Source: Brucella tritici
GTDB taxonomy: Bacteria; Pseudomonadota; Alphaproteobacteria; Rhizobiales; Rhizobiaceae
Reading direction: 5' to 3'
Assembly (NCBI RefSeq): GCF_008932295.1
Contig: NZ_WBWA01000001.1
Coordinates: 1-64,000, forward strand
Length of the DNA stretch: 64,000 nt
Of this stretch, positions 1 through 8,633 are shown piece by piece (the stretch's first letter is position 1; every line of letters begins with the position of its first letter). The notes under the pieces are model-generated. The model was not told the DNA's origin and did not search any database. It was given only the letters and a program-made list of their open reading frames with translations. The position numbers and the translations under genes are program-made.

Positions 1-95
1 TCTACTCAAATCAAACATCGCTGTCAAACTCTTTCAACCAACTCAAGGGACGAACCTGTCTGCCGCTAGCAGCGTCGCCGCCCTCGTTGTGGCGC

Positions 96-125
96 CATAT
101 AGACCCCACAAACCAAAACTGTCAA
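96..125 (-). promoter_or_regulatory. Strong sigma70-type promoter, probably of an rRNA operon
   Basis: On the minus strand there is a perfect -35 hexamer TTGACA (120-125) and, 17 bases further, a -10-like CTATAT (97-102; TATATG in the overlapping register). An A/T-rich stretch precedes the -35 (about 130-175). The following GC-rich leader, running towards position 1, resembles the leader in front of 16S rRNA in Brucella and relatives as I remember it. The transcribed gene lies outside the window, so the rRNA assignment is inference; the promoter hexamers are directly visible. Confidence 0.6.
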
Positions 126-164
126 CGACCAATCCAAACTTTTCCAAAAAATCTTTCAACAGTC

Positions 165-200
165 CAAAAAATAAAAAGAGCCGCTCTAAGCGACTCTTTT
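165..200 (-). terminator. Rho-independent terminator after the FkbM-type gene
   Basis: Inverted repeat AAAAGAGCCGCT (174-185) / AGCGACTCTTTT (189-200) with a three-base loop and one mismatch. Read on the minus strand it runs into a T-rich tract. It lies about 30 bases past the stop codon at 231 and insulates the methyltransferase gene from the promoter at 96-125. Confidence 0.7.
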
Positions 201-230
201 CAGAAACACGTATATTAGGAGCGCAATGCT

Positions 231-914
231 CTATTCGGGTTCGTATTCGCGAACACCGTCGTCCTTGGCAAACAACACACATGGTCCCTGGGACCCACGC
301 GGATCATAGGCATAACCCTTAGCCGCAAGTGCATGCGTCATGTCTCGAATGCCCGCTAAGCCATAAAGATGATCATGCAGTTCGAGGAAAATGCGCTGCA
401 CACCCGTCAAATCGGCATTTTGCAACAGGTCGCGTTCAGCACCTTCAATATCCATGACCAGAACATTGATGTCGTGCTGAGCGATAAATTCGTCAATATT
501 CGTGGAGGATAGCTCTATCGCGTATTCATACGGTCCTTGATTCTCATCCATGGATGACATCCAGAGATCGCGCCGCACATAAAAGCGGAACGAGCAAGGT
601 TCCCCGGCTGTGAGAATCCCCTGCGAAAGGACAACATTATCCAGGCCGTTAGCATCGATAACTCGGCGGGCGAGTGCTGCTGTAGAGGGATTTGCCTCAA
701 AAGCCCAGACAGACACGTCGGCAATCTTGGCAATAATGGATGTTATAATTCCTATGCCTGAGCCGAGTTCAAGCACGCGATCCCCCGGCTTCACTGCCTT
801 GAAAATCGAACGCGCTTCTTTGGCCTCATAGCTGCCGCTCGTCAAAGCCTGCCAGATAACCGGCGAAACTTCGTCAGATGCGATCGGCACGTTAATCTCA
901 TGTACTTTCAGCAA
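231..914 (-). CDS. FkbM family methyltransferase
   Basis: A 227-residue protein with a class I SAM-dependent methyltransferase fold of the FkbM type. The SAM-binding motif I is seen as VLELGSGIGIITSI near residues 47-60, followed by an acidic residue at the end of strand two (FEAN) and the FkbM-type MDIEGAE motif near residue 155. The substrate cannot be told; family members methylate polyketides, glycans and other small molecules. No signal peptide or membrane segment is seen, so it should be cytoplasmic. The only start that keeps the conserved N-terminus is a TTG at 914, directly after an in-frame TAG; the next upstream bases contain AGGA only two bases away, so the exact start is uncertain. 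It stands alone, with a terminator behind it. Confidence 0.8.
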   Translation of the reverse strand: MLKVHEINVPIASDEVSPVIWQALTSGSYEAKEARSIFKAVKPGDRVLELGSGIGIITSIIAKIADVSVWAFEANPSTAALARRVIDANGLDNVVLSQGILTAGEPCSFRFYVRRDLWMSSMDENQGPYEYAIELSSTNIDEFIAQHDINVLVMDIEGAERDLLQNADLTGVQRIFLELHDHLYGLAGIRDMTHALAAKGYAYDPRGSQGPCVLFAKDDGVREYEPE

Positions 915-1075
915 TTCCTACGCCCCAGTTCCCCAATGTCGGAGCATTGCGCCCGAACGAACAATCAAATGCGCTCCAACTTATTGAATGCATCACACGT
1001 AACTTTGCGATGTGATTAGCGTATGAACATAAACTGATTTGCGTCTCTGAAGCCAGTTGTCACGCCACTATATCG

Positions 1076-3052
1076 TCAACGATCTGAAGCTAAACCGACC
1101 GTCTTCGCGTTCTGTCCGCTGCGGGCATGCAGATGTTTGAGCTTTGATGCGGGCATTGGCTTACCTATGAGATAGCCTTGAACCTGATCGCACCCTAGTC
1201 GTTTCAGACACTCAAACTGCTCCTCGGTTTCAATGCCTTCTGCAATTGTCACCATTCTGAGGCTGCGCCCTACCCCAGTTACGAGTTCGACAATCGCCAG
1301 AGCATCCGGTCGCGTCGTCACATCGCGCACGAAAGACCGGTCGATCTTGATCTTATCAAACGGAAATCCGCTGAGGCTGCCGAGCGAGGAATAGCCCGTT
1401 CCGAAATCGTCCATAGCGATCTGGATACCTAATGCTTTCAACTGCCGGAGCGTACTCAAGGTCTGCTCATTCTTGTCCAGCAGAACTGATTCTGTGATCT
1501 CGAGTTCGAGGCGCTCTGCATTAAGCCCGCTTTGTTTAAGTGCATCCACCACACTTTGAATGAGGTTAAGGCTACGGAACTGAACAGGAGAGAGATTGAC
1601 CGCAATCTTGAGCGGCTTGTTCCAATGGGCTGCTTCCAGACAGGCTGTCTTGAGCACCCAGTCTCCAAGAGCATGAATAAAACCGATCTTTTCGGCAACC
1701 GGAATAAATTCAACCGGTGAAACTGACCCACGGATAGGATGGGTCCAGCGGAGCAAGGCCTCATAGCCGCATATTTCGCGCGTGATCGTGCAGGCTTGCG
1801 GCTGATAGTGAACTTCCATCTCACCGTTCTCCAGTGCCTTCTGAAGATCGGCTTCGAATGACTTTTTCTCCCGCAAACGCGTCTGCATCTGAGACTTGAA
1901 CACGCTCGCATGTCCAGGTCCGAGCGCCTTTGCTTCATATAGTGCTAAATCAGCGTGCTTGAAAAGCTCTTCCGTATCCGGTTCTCCCTCGGAGATCGCG
2001 ACGCCGACACAGGTTCCAATTTTTATTTCCAGCTCACCGACATGATAAGGCTGGCTGATCGCTTCCATCAAACGATCTGCAAGCTCCAAAGCTTCCTCTT
2101 CCTGCAACCCTGTGGAAAGCAGAGCAAATTCGTCTCCACCTAAGCGACACACCATATCGCCACGCTCACCAAGTTTGGTGAGGCGCCGTGCGACTGCCTG
2201 CAAAAGCGCATCGCCGACATCATGTCCGAGTGTGTCATTGACGTCTTTGAACCCATCAAGGTCCAAAAGGAGAATGATCGCCGACAGGCTTCCCGACTGT
2301 GCTGCTTCAAGCCTTTTCTCCAAATCCTGCCGGAACAGAACACGATTGGGCAAACCGGTCAGGGCATCGTGATGTGCGTCATGCTCAAGCCGAAAGTTCT
2401 GCGACTGCAATTCACCCGTTGCTTGCCGAAGATCGCTTGTCAGGCGCTGCATGCTGCCATGCGCCCGGTCGAGAAGCTTATTGTGGCGGAGCAGGAGAAT
2501 GACAAGCACCACGCCACAGAGGATGAGACCTGCCGCCAATCCCGTGTAAATGAGATGCAGCTGACGAACTTCGGCCTGTGCAGCATCAATAAGCCCAACA
2601 TCATACTCAACAGCCGACGATGCAAGCGCAGTCATCGGCCCGTCAAGCTCGCTCATTGATTGCAGAACGGTTTTGATACTGTCAGCGTCCAGCTTATCAA
2701 GCTGAACGTCGAGTGCCTTCAGGACATCGCTCAGCTTCAAAAACAGATCACGTCGCTGCGGGTCATTCTGGATGAAAGATCGTAGATTACCTTGCTGCAG
2801 CAGTTCCAGTCGCCCCAGCATGATATCGAGACGAAGTCGCACTTCGTCATGCCGATCCTCATTCATATTCAAGGCATATCCGGCCAGAACATGCTCAAGC
2901 CGCATATATTCCGACACTGTCTGACCAACAGCCCAAGAGTCGTTATAACGGGAGAATTTCTGAAGCGCTGTCTGTCGTTCAGCAATGACATAGGCGATGT
3001 AGGCCGTTGCCACCACGAAACAACAGATTATAACGCCTAGAATTCGTCTCAC
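1076..3052 (-). CDS. Membrane-anchored GGDEF/EAL cyclic-di-GMP protein
   Basis: A 658-residue protein that may both make and break cyclic di-GMP. Membrane segments at about residues 3-23 and 167-188 frame a helical periplasmic sensor region of about 140 residues. The GGDEF domain follows (motif intact at 305-309) and then an EAL domain (EALL at 431-434, with the later DDFGTGYSS loop). The usual inhibitory RxxD site ahead of GGDEF reads ERGD, so product inhibition may be weak. The start is GTG at 3052 with AGAGG six bases upstream; it lies 9 bases after the stop of the exported protein at 3062-3568, so the two are one transcript and the exported protein may be its sensory partner. Which activity dominates cannot be read from sequence. 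Confidence 0.92.
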   Translation of the reverse strand: MRRILGVIICCFVVATAYIAYVIAERQTALQKFSRYNDSWAVGQTVSEYMRLEHVLAGYALNMNEDRHDEVRLRLDIMLGRLELLQQGNLRSFIQNDPQRRDLFLKLSDVLKALDVQLDKLDADSIKTVLQSMSELDGPMTALASSAVEYDVGLIDAAQAEVRQLHLIYTGLAAGLILCGVVLVILLLRHNKLLDRAHGSMQRLTSDLRQATGELQSQNFRLEHDAHHDALTGLPNRVLFRQDLEKRLEAAQSGSLSAIILLLDLDGFKDVNDTLGHDVGDALLQAVARRLTKLGERGDMVCRLGGDEFALLSTGLQEEEALELADRLMEAISQPYHVGELEIKIGTCVGVAISEGEPDTEELFKHADLALYEAKALGPGHASVFKSQMQTRLREKKSFEADLQKALENGEMEVHYQPQACTITREICGYEALLRWTHPIRGSVSPVEFIPVAEKIGFIHALGDWVLKTACLEAAHWNKPLKIAVNLSPVQFRSLNLIQSVVDALKQSGLNAERLELEITESVLLDKNEQTLSTLRQLKALGIQIAMDDFGTGYSSLGSLSGFPFDKIKIDRSFVRDVTTRPDALAIVELVTGVGRSLRMVTIAEGIETEEQFECLKRLGCDQVQGYLIGKPMPASKLKHLHARSGQNAKTVGLASDR

Positions 3053-3061
3053 ACTTTGCCT

Positions 3062-3568
3062 CTATTCAACTGTCAGCTTGGCAACCTGCCACGCGGAACG
3101 TGTGTAATAGGTCTGGCTTTGGAGCTGTGGGTCGCTGTCATACGGATAGATTATAAACAATGGTCCTTTGTCGCGAACCGGCATGTAATTGCCATCTCGC
3201 TTCATGGCAAGAATAACGTTGAACTTCTTGAAATCTTCCATCGGCACCGTGCTGACATAATCGTTCAACGCTACCGCAGTCACCTTCGTTCCCTTGGCGC
3301 CGACGAGCGTCATAAGCTTGTCCATCGATACGCCTTCGAAACGCACACGGCCATCATACCATGGATTGGCCGTTTCCACCGTCACCAAACCGATGGCTTC
3401 CAGCATGTCCCGGTCGAATTGCGCCGTATCGCCAACATTTGTATTCGAGATATTACCGGATATGACCAGAATGGGTTTACCCGTTGGCTTGGCCAAAGGT
3501 TCGGCCACTGCCCCGGATAGCCAGACAAAGGGCACGATCAGACAGAAAAAGAGTCGAGCGAGTTTCAT
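3062..3568 (-). CDS. Exported protein with molybdopterin-oxidoreductase-like fold
   Basis: A 168-residue protein with a clear Sec signal peptide (MKLARLFFCLIVPFVWLSG, cleavage likely after AVA, residue 22) and a mature domain resembling the small sulfite-oxidase-type domain often labelled molybdopterin-dependent oxidoreductase. The line VSMDKLMTLVGAKG followed by AVALNDY is typical of that fold. The cysteine that ligates molybdenum in true sulfite oxidases is absent, so a ligand-binding rather than catalytic role is likely. It is translated just before the GGDEF/EAL gene (9-base gap), which suggests it feeds a periplasmic signal to that protein. The link is inference from context. Confidence 0.7.
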   Translation of the reverse strand: MKLARLFFCLIVPFVWLSGAVAEPLAKPTGKPILVISGNISNTNVGDTAQFDRDMLEAIGLVTVETANPWYDGRVRFEGVSMDKLMTLVGAKGTKVTAVALNDYVSTVPMEDFKKFNVILAMKRDGNYMPVRDKGPLFIIYPYDSDPQLQSQTYYTRSAWQVAKLTVE

Positions 3569-3883
3569 TGCATTTCTCCATGATAAATTAGATCAATAAA
3601 GAGAATTGCCTAAATCAACGTGAAGATTGCATGAGTTTTGTATTTTTTCGTGTTCATATGCAATAGAAATGAAATATCAACGACAATCTTGACGCAACGT
3701 AACTTCAAATGACCGCAGTTAGTGAATTGCCCTAGTGTTAGATCGCTTTTGCAGGATAGTAACGCTTTTAATCCGCCATATCAGCTAAGTACGTGGTGAC
3801 CCGGCCCAATTCGCGCCCTTTAAAGCAAAAAAAGCAACGTCGTTGACGCTGCCTTTTGGATAAGTTGGATGATTATCAGGTTT
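3569..3883. other. Intergenic region, no gene seen
   Basis: An A/T-rich 315-base gap. It carries the presumed promoter of the 3062-3568 operon on the minus strand and, next to position 3850, the terminator of the anmK operon. No credible small reading frame was found. Confidence 0.6.
3826..3852 (-). terminator. Terminator of the muropeptide operon
   Basis: Stem GCAACGTC (3834-3841) / GACGCTGC (3845-3852) with one G-T pair. On the minus strand it is followed by seven T residues (3827-3833). It begins about 30 bases after the anmK stop at 3884, closing the operon that starts at 14440. Confidence 0.75.
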
Positions 3884-4999
3884 TCAGCCGGCTAGTTTGC
3901 CACCAGTCATGGCTTCCGGAACGCCGGTCGTGCTCGGAAAGCTTATGGGTAGTCCGCGCAGAACCCGTACGGCAAGGAATGCAAAGCATTCAGCTTCCAC
4001 GGCATCGCCCCGCCAGCCAAGTGTTTCAACGGGAACGAGTTCCACTTTCGCGCGCTCGACCAGCATGCGCATCATGGTCGGATTGCGACGGCCACCACCG
4101 CTGACGGCCAGCCGCTTTGGCCGACGCGGCAAAATATCCAGGGCCTTCCCAACAGCAGAGGTGGTGAACGCGGTCAATGTTGCCGCGCCGTCTTCCTCAT
4201 TCAGACCGTCGGCCATTGCATCAGTGAAATCGAAGCGATCCAATGACTTCGGGTATGGCGCAGTCAGATAAGGGTGTTTGAGCAGTTCCGTGAGCCGGGC
4301 CTCGTCTACCCTGCCCCTTGCCGCCAGCGCTCCGTCGCGATCCATCTCACCCAACCCATGAGTCTTCATGAAATCGTTGATGGGTGCATTGGCTGGCCCT
4401 GTATCGAATGCCACAAGTGCATCATCGCCATCCCACCATGTGATATTGCCGACGCCGCCAAGATTGAGAATCGCAGTATTGCCACTCAAATCGGCACTGC
4501 GCAGCAAAGCAGCGTGATAGACGGCCGCAAGCGGAGCACCCTGCCCGCCAGCACGAATATCTGCTGTCCGGAAATCATAAGCAACCTTGGTTCCGAGCAA
4601 TTCGCTCATAAGCCTTCCGTCACCAAGTTGCCTTGTGTCACCAAGCTTGCCTGCCTGCGGTGCGCGATGCAAAACCGTCTGTCCATGAAAGCCGACAACG
4701 CCGATATTCTCCATCGACAGCCCGCTTTCCTCGACCAGTTCGCGCACAGCCGCAGACTGTGCGCGCGTCAGCGCTTCCTCAGCATCGCTAAACACGGAAG
4801 GTTCCGCACCTTCAAAATTCCAGCCGCGAGCCTCCGCCTGCGCTCGTTCCAGAAGATCACGAATCCAGCGCGGATAAGGTTTCAGCGCATAAGCGCCGAA
4901 TTCCGTGATGGTCTCGCCATCAGTCTTCAAAAGGGCAACATCGATGTTCCCATCAAGAACAGTGCCGGTCATCAGGCCAACGGCCCATATTGGCTGCAT
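3884..4999 (-). CDS. anmK: Anhydro-N-acetylmuramic acid kinase
   Basis: A 371-residue cytoplasmic enzyme that opens the 1,6-anhydro ring of anhydro-MurNAc and phosphorylates it to MurNAc-6-phosphate, a key step of peptidoglycan recycling. The N-terminus [19 protein letters not shown] is the ATP-binding signature (usually GTSxDGxD; here GTVLDGNID), followed by GFHGQTV, the catalytic [11 protein letters not shown] segment and the second nucleotide loop [11 protein letters not shown]. Length matches the family. It is the last gene of the operon, 9 bases after the beta-lactamase-fold hydrolase. Its product is the substrate of MurQ, encoded upstream in the same operon. Confidence 0.95.
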   Translation of the reverse strand: MQPIWAVGLMTGTVLDGNIDVALLKTDGETITEFGAYALKPYPRWIRDLLERAQAEARGWNFEGAEPSVFSDAEEALTRAQSAAVRELVEESGLSMENIGVVGFHGQTVLHRAPQAGKLGDTRQLGDGRLMSELLGTKVAYDFRTADIRAGGQGAPLAAVYHAALLRSADLSGNTAILNLGGVGNITWWDGDDALVAFDTGPANAPINDFMKTHGLGEMDRDGALAARGRVDEARLTELLKHPYLTAPYPKSLDRFDFTDAMADGLNEEDGAATLTAFTTSAVGKALDILPRRPKRLAVSGGGRRNPTMMRMLVERAKVELVPVETLGWRGDAVEAECFAFLAVRVLRGLPISFPSTTGVPEAMTGGKLAG

Positions 5000-5008
5000 A
5001 GACGTCTC

Positions 5009-6046
5009 CTATTCCAATGAAATTGCGTCGCCAACGCCCTGACGTAGCGAAAGAATACCACTGTCGAAATGGCGTGTCGGATGAATGCGATTGGTAAGCA
5101 AGGTCCACGCCCTGCCCGCTTCAAAATCGATCCACAAACCGGTACCCGTGAAACCGGTATGGCCGATCGTGTCCTTCGAATTGAAATTGCCGCCCGACCA
5201 GCCGTCATAAGGCAGTTCCCAGCCATGCGTCCGGGTCGCGGATATTGGTTGGCGCATCTGCGTTATAACGTGTTGCGATGCGCCAGTGCCGTCGAGCAAA
5301 CCAACTGCGAAATCGAGTATGGATGCAGCCGTGCCGAACAGCCCCGCATGTGCAGCACCCTGCAACGCTGAACAATTGTCGTCGTGGACCTCACCGCAAA
5401 GTACGCGATTGCGCCAGGTGCAATCTTCGGTGGCGGCACTGATCTCCGGCTCCGCGGAAAAGGCGAAGCCCTCGCCGGGGTCCATCTCGCGAATGGTCTT
5501 GCCGCAAAGCCGTTCCATCGCAAAACCGAGCAGGATGAAATTGATATCCGAATAAACCGGTGGGGATTTTCGCCATTCGCGTTGCAGAACGAATGCACGC
5601 AACAATTCCGGGTCCCGTCCGTAGGTGTAGACCGGTTCGACCGATGGGAACGGTGTCTGATGGCCAAGACATTCGCGGAAAGTGACTTTGCGCTCCCACG
5701 CATCATTGTCATACTGCCGAAGATCGGGAAGCAACGTGATCAACGGCGCGTCGAGATCAATGACACCTGCCTCGGCCAGCGCAAGAATGCGGGGTGTCGT
5801 GAAAATCACTTTGGTCAACGAGGCGAGATCGAACCACGTATCGGTTGTCATCGCGCGCCGGACCGGTACAGTCTGCGCATAGCCCGTCGCCCGGACAGCC
5901 CGGTTGCCGGAGAGATCGACCATTCCGAGCACACCTCCCGGAATTCGACCTGAGTCGCACGCGCCTGTTAACAGGCTGAAAGCTCTTTCAAAACGCGCCG
6001 TAAAGGCGATATCCACGGAGTGGCGTACATTTGGTTCTGCCATCAT
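5009..6046 (-). CDS. Cytoplasmic beta-lactamase-fold serine hydrolase, possible muropeptide amidase
   Basis: A 345-residue class C beta-lactamase/penicillin-binding-fold hydrolase. The nucleophile motif SLTK is at 76-79, the second motif is YSD at 165-167 (Tyr conserved, Asn replaced by Asp) and the third is GHTG near the C-terminus. There is no signal peptide, so unlike a true beta-lactamase it should act in the cytoplasm. The gene sits between a peptide-type ABC importer and anmK. The Bacillus subtilis murQ-region amidase AmiE belongs to the same fold, so an amidase that removes the stem peptide from imported muropeptides is a reasonable guess; an esterase or D-aminopeptidase is also possible. 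ATG 6046 follows GAGG by seven bases. Confidence 0.75.
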   Translation of the reverse strand: MMAEPNVRHSVDIAFTARFERAFSLLTGACDSGRIPGGVLGMVDLSGNRAVRATGYAQTVPVRRAMTTDTWFDLASLTKVIFTTPRILALAEAGVIDLDAPLITLLPDLRQYDNDAWERKVTFRECLGHQTPFPSVEPVYTYGRDPELLRAFVLQREWRKSPPVYSDINFILLGFAMERLCGKTIREMDPGEGFAFSAEPEISAATEDCTWRNRVLCGEVHDDNCSALQGAAHAGLFGTAASILDFAVGLLDGTGASQHVITQMRQPISATRTHGWELPYDGWSGGNFNSKDTIGHTGFTGTGLWIDFEAGRAWTLLTNRIHPTRHFDSGILSLRQGVGDAISLE

Positions 6047-6048
6047 GA

Positions 6049-7797
6049 TTATACCTCGGTCCTGGCCACGTGATCATGACCATATGTCTGCCAGTTTGCC
6101 GGTGCGGGCTCATATCCCAACGGGCGTACGAGTGACGGCACCTGCCGCGTGTCGAGGGTGAAATGCTCGTTGCGCCGATCAATACTTGGAACAGCAGATA
6201 TCAGCCGCTTCGTATAGGAATGTTTCGGCGCAGACAGGATTGATGCGGCATCGCCTATTTCGACAATCTGGCCGGCATAGACGACCGCAATGCGATGCGC
6301 GATACGTTCCACCACCGCCATGTCATGCGATACGAACAGATATGCGAGGCCGCGTTCCTTCTGGAGATCAATCAGCAGTTCCAGAACTTTCGCCTGCACT
6401 GAAACATCCAGTGCGGAAACGGCTTCGTCCAAAACGACAATCGAAGGGTTCAGCATCAACGCGCGGGCAATGCAAAGCCGCTGGCGCTGTCCGCCAGAAA
6501 ACTCGTGTGGGTAGCGCTCCAGACTGTTTGCGGGCAGGCCCACGCGGTCAAGCAACTGCAGCATCTGGTGCCGTGCTTCCGGCCCATCGCACCCACCAGC
6601 GGCGATAACCGGTTCGGCAAGGATGCTGTCTATTCGCAGGCGCGGGTTGAGCGATGCATAGGGATTCTGGAAAACCATCTGCACCGAGGAGGAGTTTCGA
6701 GCATCAGATGTATCTGCCACGCCGACTTCAAGCTTGCCGCCCGAAGCTTTGACAAGTCCGAGGATCGCCCGCGCAGTCGTCGACTTACCCGAACCACTCT
6801 CCCCGACGACCGCAAGTGTTTCGCCTGGAACAAGATCGAAATCGACACTCTCCACGGCATGAACTGCACCGAGTCTACGGCCCAGAATACTTCCCCTAAC
6901 CGGAAACCGGACTGTGAGCCCTTCAACAGCCAGAATTGGCTTTGTTCCGGGCTTGGCTGCTCGCACGCTATCCGTTCGTACCGCATTGCCACTTTCAAAA
7001 TGCGGCACAGCTTTCAGGAGATGTTGCGTGTAAGAATGCTGAGGCTGGTCAAGGACGGCACTCAGTTCACCTTGCTCCACCGCCTCGCCATGCTGCATCA
7101 CCATGACCTTGTCGGCCATCCCTGCGACCAGGCCGATGTCATGGGTAATGAAGATCATCGCCATGCCAGTTTCGCGCTTCAGCTCTGCCAGCAGCGCCAT
7201 GATCTGTGCCTGTACCGTAACATCAAGCGCTGTGGTCGGCTCGTCGGCGATCATGAGACGCGGATTACAGGCAAGCGCCGTTGCAATCATCACTCGCTGC
7301 AGCATGCCGCCCGAAAGCTGGTTCGGGCAGTATCTAAGACGCCGTGCAGCATCCGGAATGCGTACGCGATCAAGTGCGTCCTTGGCAGCGGAAGCTGCCT
7401 GCTTTCCGGTAAGCCCACGGTGCAGACGAAACGACTCCTCAATCTGTGTTCCGATTGTGAGCACTGGATTGAGCGACGTCATGGGCTCCTGAAAGATCAT
7501 ACCGATTTCCGCACCGCGGATTTTCGTAAGCTCAGCTTCGTGTGCAGTTGCAAGATCGATGGTGGTGCCGTTCGCACGGTTCAGCTTGATCGTTCCATCG
7601 ATAATGCGCCCACCGCCAAAATCCACAAGGCGATTGATCGACAAGGCCGTTACAGATTTACCGGAACCGCTTTCTCCGACAATAGCCAGGGTTTCGCCGG
7701 CGGCAAGATCGAAACTCACACCGCGCACGATCTCATTGGCTTCAGGATTACGCCCGAAACCGACGCGAAGGTTTGAGACAGACAGAAGCTTGTTCAT
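6049..7797 (-). CDS. Fused DppD-DppF-type ABC ATPase
   Basis: A 582-residue protein containing two complete ABC ATPase domains of the oligopeptide/dipeptide (Opp/Dpp) class in one chain. The first has Walker A GESGSGKS at 41-48, the LSGGM signature and the Walker B ending in DEPTTALD; the second repeats these (GESGSGKS, SGGQ, DEAVSALD) and ends in the peptide-importer C-terminal extension. It powers import through the two permeases encoded immediately upstream. Its start overlaps the end of the DppC-type gene by four bases, so translation is coupled. Fused pairs like this are also known in GsiA and YejF. Confidence 0.93.
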   Translation of the reverse strand: MNKLLSVSNLRVGFGRNPEANEIVRGVSFDLAAGETLAIVGESGSGKSVTALSINRLVDFGGGRIIDGTIKLNRANGTTIDLATAHEAELTKIRGAEIGMIFQEPMTSLNPVLTIGTQIEESFRLHRGLTGKQAASAAKDALDRVRIPDAARRLRYCPNQLSGGMLQRVMIATALACNPRLMIADEPTTALDVTVQAQIMALLAELKRETGMAMIFITHDIGLVAGMADKVMVMQHGEAVEQGELSAVLDQPQHSYTQHLLKAVPHFESGNAVRTDSVRAAKPGTKPILAVEGLTVRFPVRGSILGRRLGAVHAVESVDFDLVPGETLAVVGESGSGKSTTARAILGLVKASGGKLEVGVADTSDARNSSSVQMVFQNPYASLNPRLRIDSILAEPVIAAGGCDGPEARHQMLQLLDRVGLPANSLERYPHEFSGGQRQRLCIARALMLNPSIVVLDEAVSALDVSVQAKVLELLIDLQKERGLAYLFVSHDMAVVERIAHRIAVVYAGQIVEIGDAASILSAPKHSYTKRLISAVPSIDRRNEHFTLDTRQVPSLVRPLGYEPAPANWQTYGHDHVARTEV

Positions 7798-8633
7798 GCC
7801 GCTACCCTCCGCATCCTGGGATCGAGAATGTCGCGCAGGGCATCACCCAGAAGGTTAAAGCCAAGAATACCGATCATGATCGCCAGTCCCGGAAAGGCCA
7901 GCAGCCATGGCGCGGTTTCCATGAGGTTACGCGCATCTGCCAGCATGAGGCCAAGCGACGAAGCAGGTGGCTGTGTGCCGAGGCCGAGGAAGCTCAAGCC
8001 CGCCTCTGTCAGCAGCGACCAGGCCAGCGCCAAAGTGATTTGCACGGTCAGAGGCGCGACCAGATTAAGCAGCAGATGGCGCGAAAGGATATAACGGTTG
8101 CTGCTGTGGAACGTACGTGCCGCATCGACGAATTCGCGTGTTTTAATCGACAAGGCCGGACCACGTACAACCCGCGTAAAAATCGGGGTGTAGACAATGG
8201 CGATGGCAACGATACTTGTTCCAGTGCCCGGTCCAACGACGGCGATGATGAGAAGCGCAAGCAAGATAGCCGGAAACGCCAAAAGCACGTCCATGACGCG
8301 CATGACCGTGCCGTCCCACCAGCGCCCGAACCATGCCGCGGTCAATCCCATAATGGTGCCAGTAAAGGCGGCAATTCCGACAGCAGAAAAGCCCACCACA
8401 AATGATTGCGCTATGCCTGCCATCAGGCGGCTCATCACATCCCGTCCGAAGAGGTCCGTTCCCATCCAGTGGGCAGCACTTGGAGGACGCAGCCTATCTA
8501 TCCGGTACTGCATCAGCGGGTCATGCGGCGTGAAACCGAAATACCCCAGACACGCGACGATCAGATAGATCAATACGATGAGCCCGCCAATACGGCCACT
8601 CGGATGAGCAAAAACGGAACGCAATATCTGCAT
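7794..8633 (-). CDS. Peptide-type ABC importer permease (DppC-like)
   Basis: A 279-residue inner-membrane protein with about six membrane segments, an N-terminal anchoring helix (GGLIVLIYLIVACLGYFG), the MGTDLFGRDVMSRL segment typical of DppC/OppC and the EAA loop (EAGLSFLGLG) that docks to the ATPase. It shares one base with the upstream permease and four bases with the downstream ATPase gene, as in a tightly coupled importer operon. The cargo is not shown by the permease itself; the surrounding MurQ/AnmK genes suggest a muropeptide or its peptide. Confidence 0.93.
   Translation of the reverse strand: MQILRSVFAHPSGRIGGLIVLIYLIVACLGYFGFTPHDPLMQYRIDRLRPPSAAHWMGTDLFGRDVMSRLMAGIAQSFVVGFSAVGIAAFTGTIMGLTAAWFGRWWDGTVMRVMDVLLAFPAILLALLIIAVVGPGTGTSIVAIAIVYTPIFTRVVRGPALSIKTREFVDAARTFHSSNRYILSRHLLLNLVAPLTVQITLALAWSLLTEAGLSFLGLGTQPPASSLGLMLADARNLMETAPWLLAFPGLAIMIGILGFNLLGDALRDILDPRMRRVAA

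Noticed and set aside
6505..7776. 423-codon open frame antisense to the fused ABC ATPase
   Set aside because: Shadow of the ATPase; no domain features.
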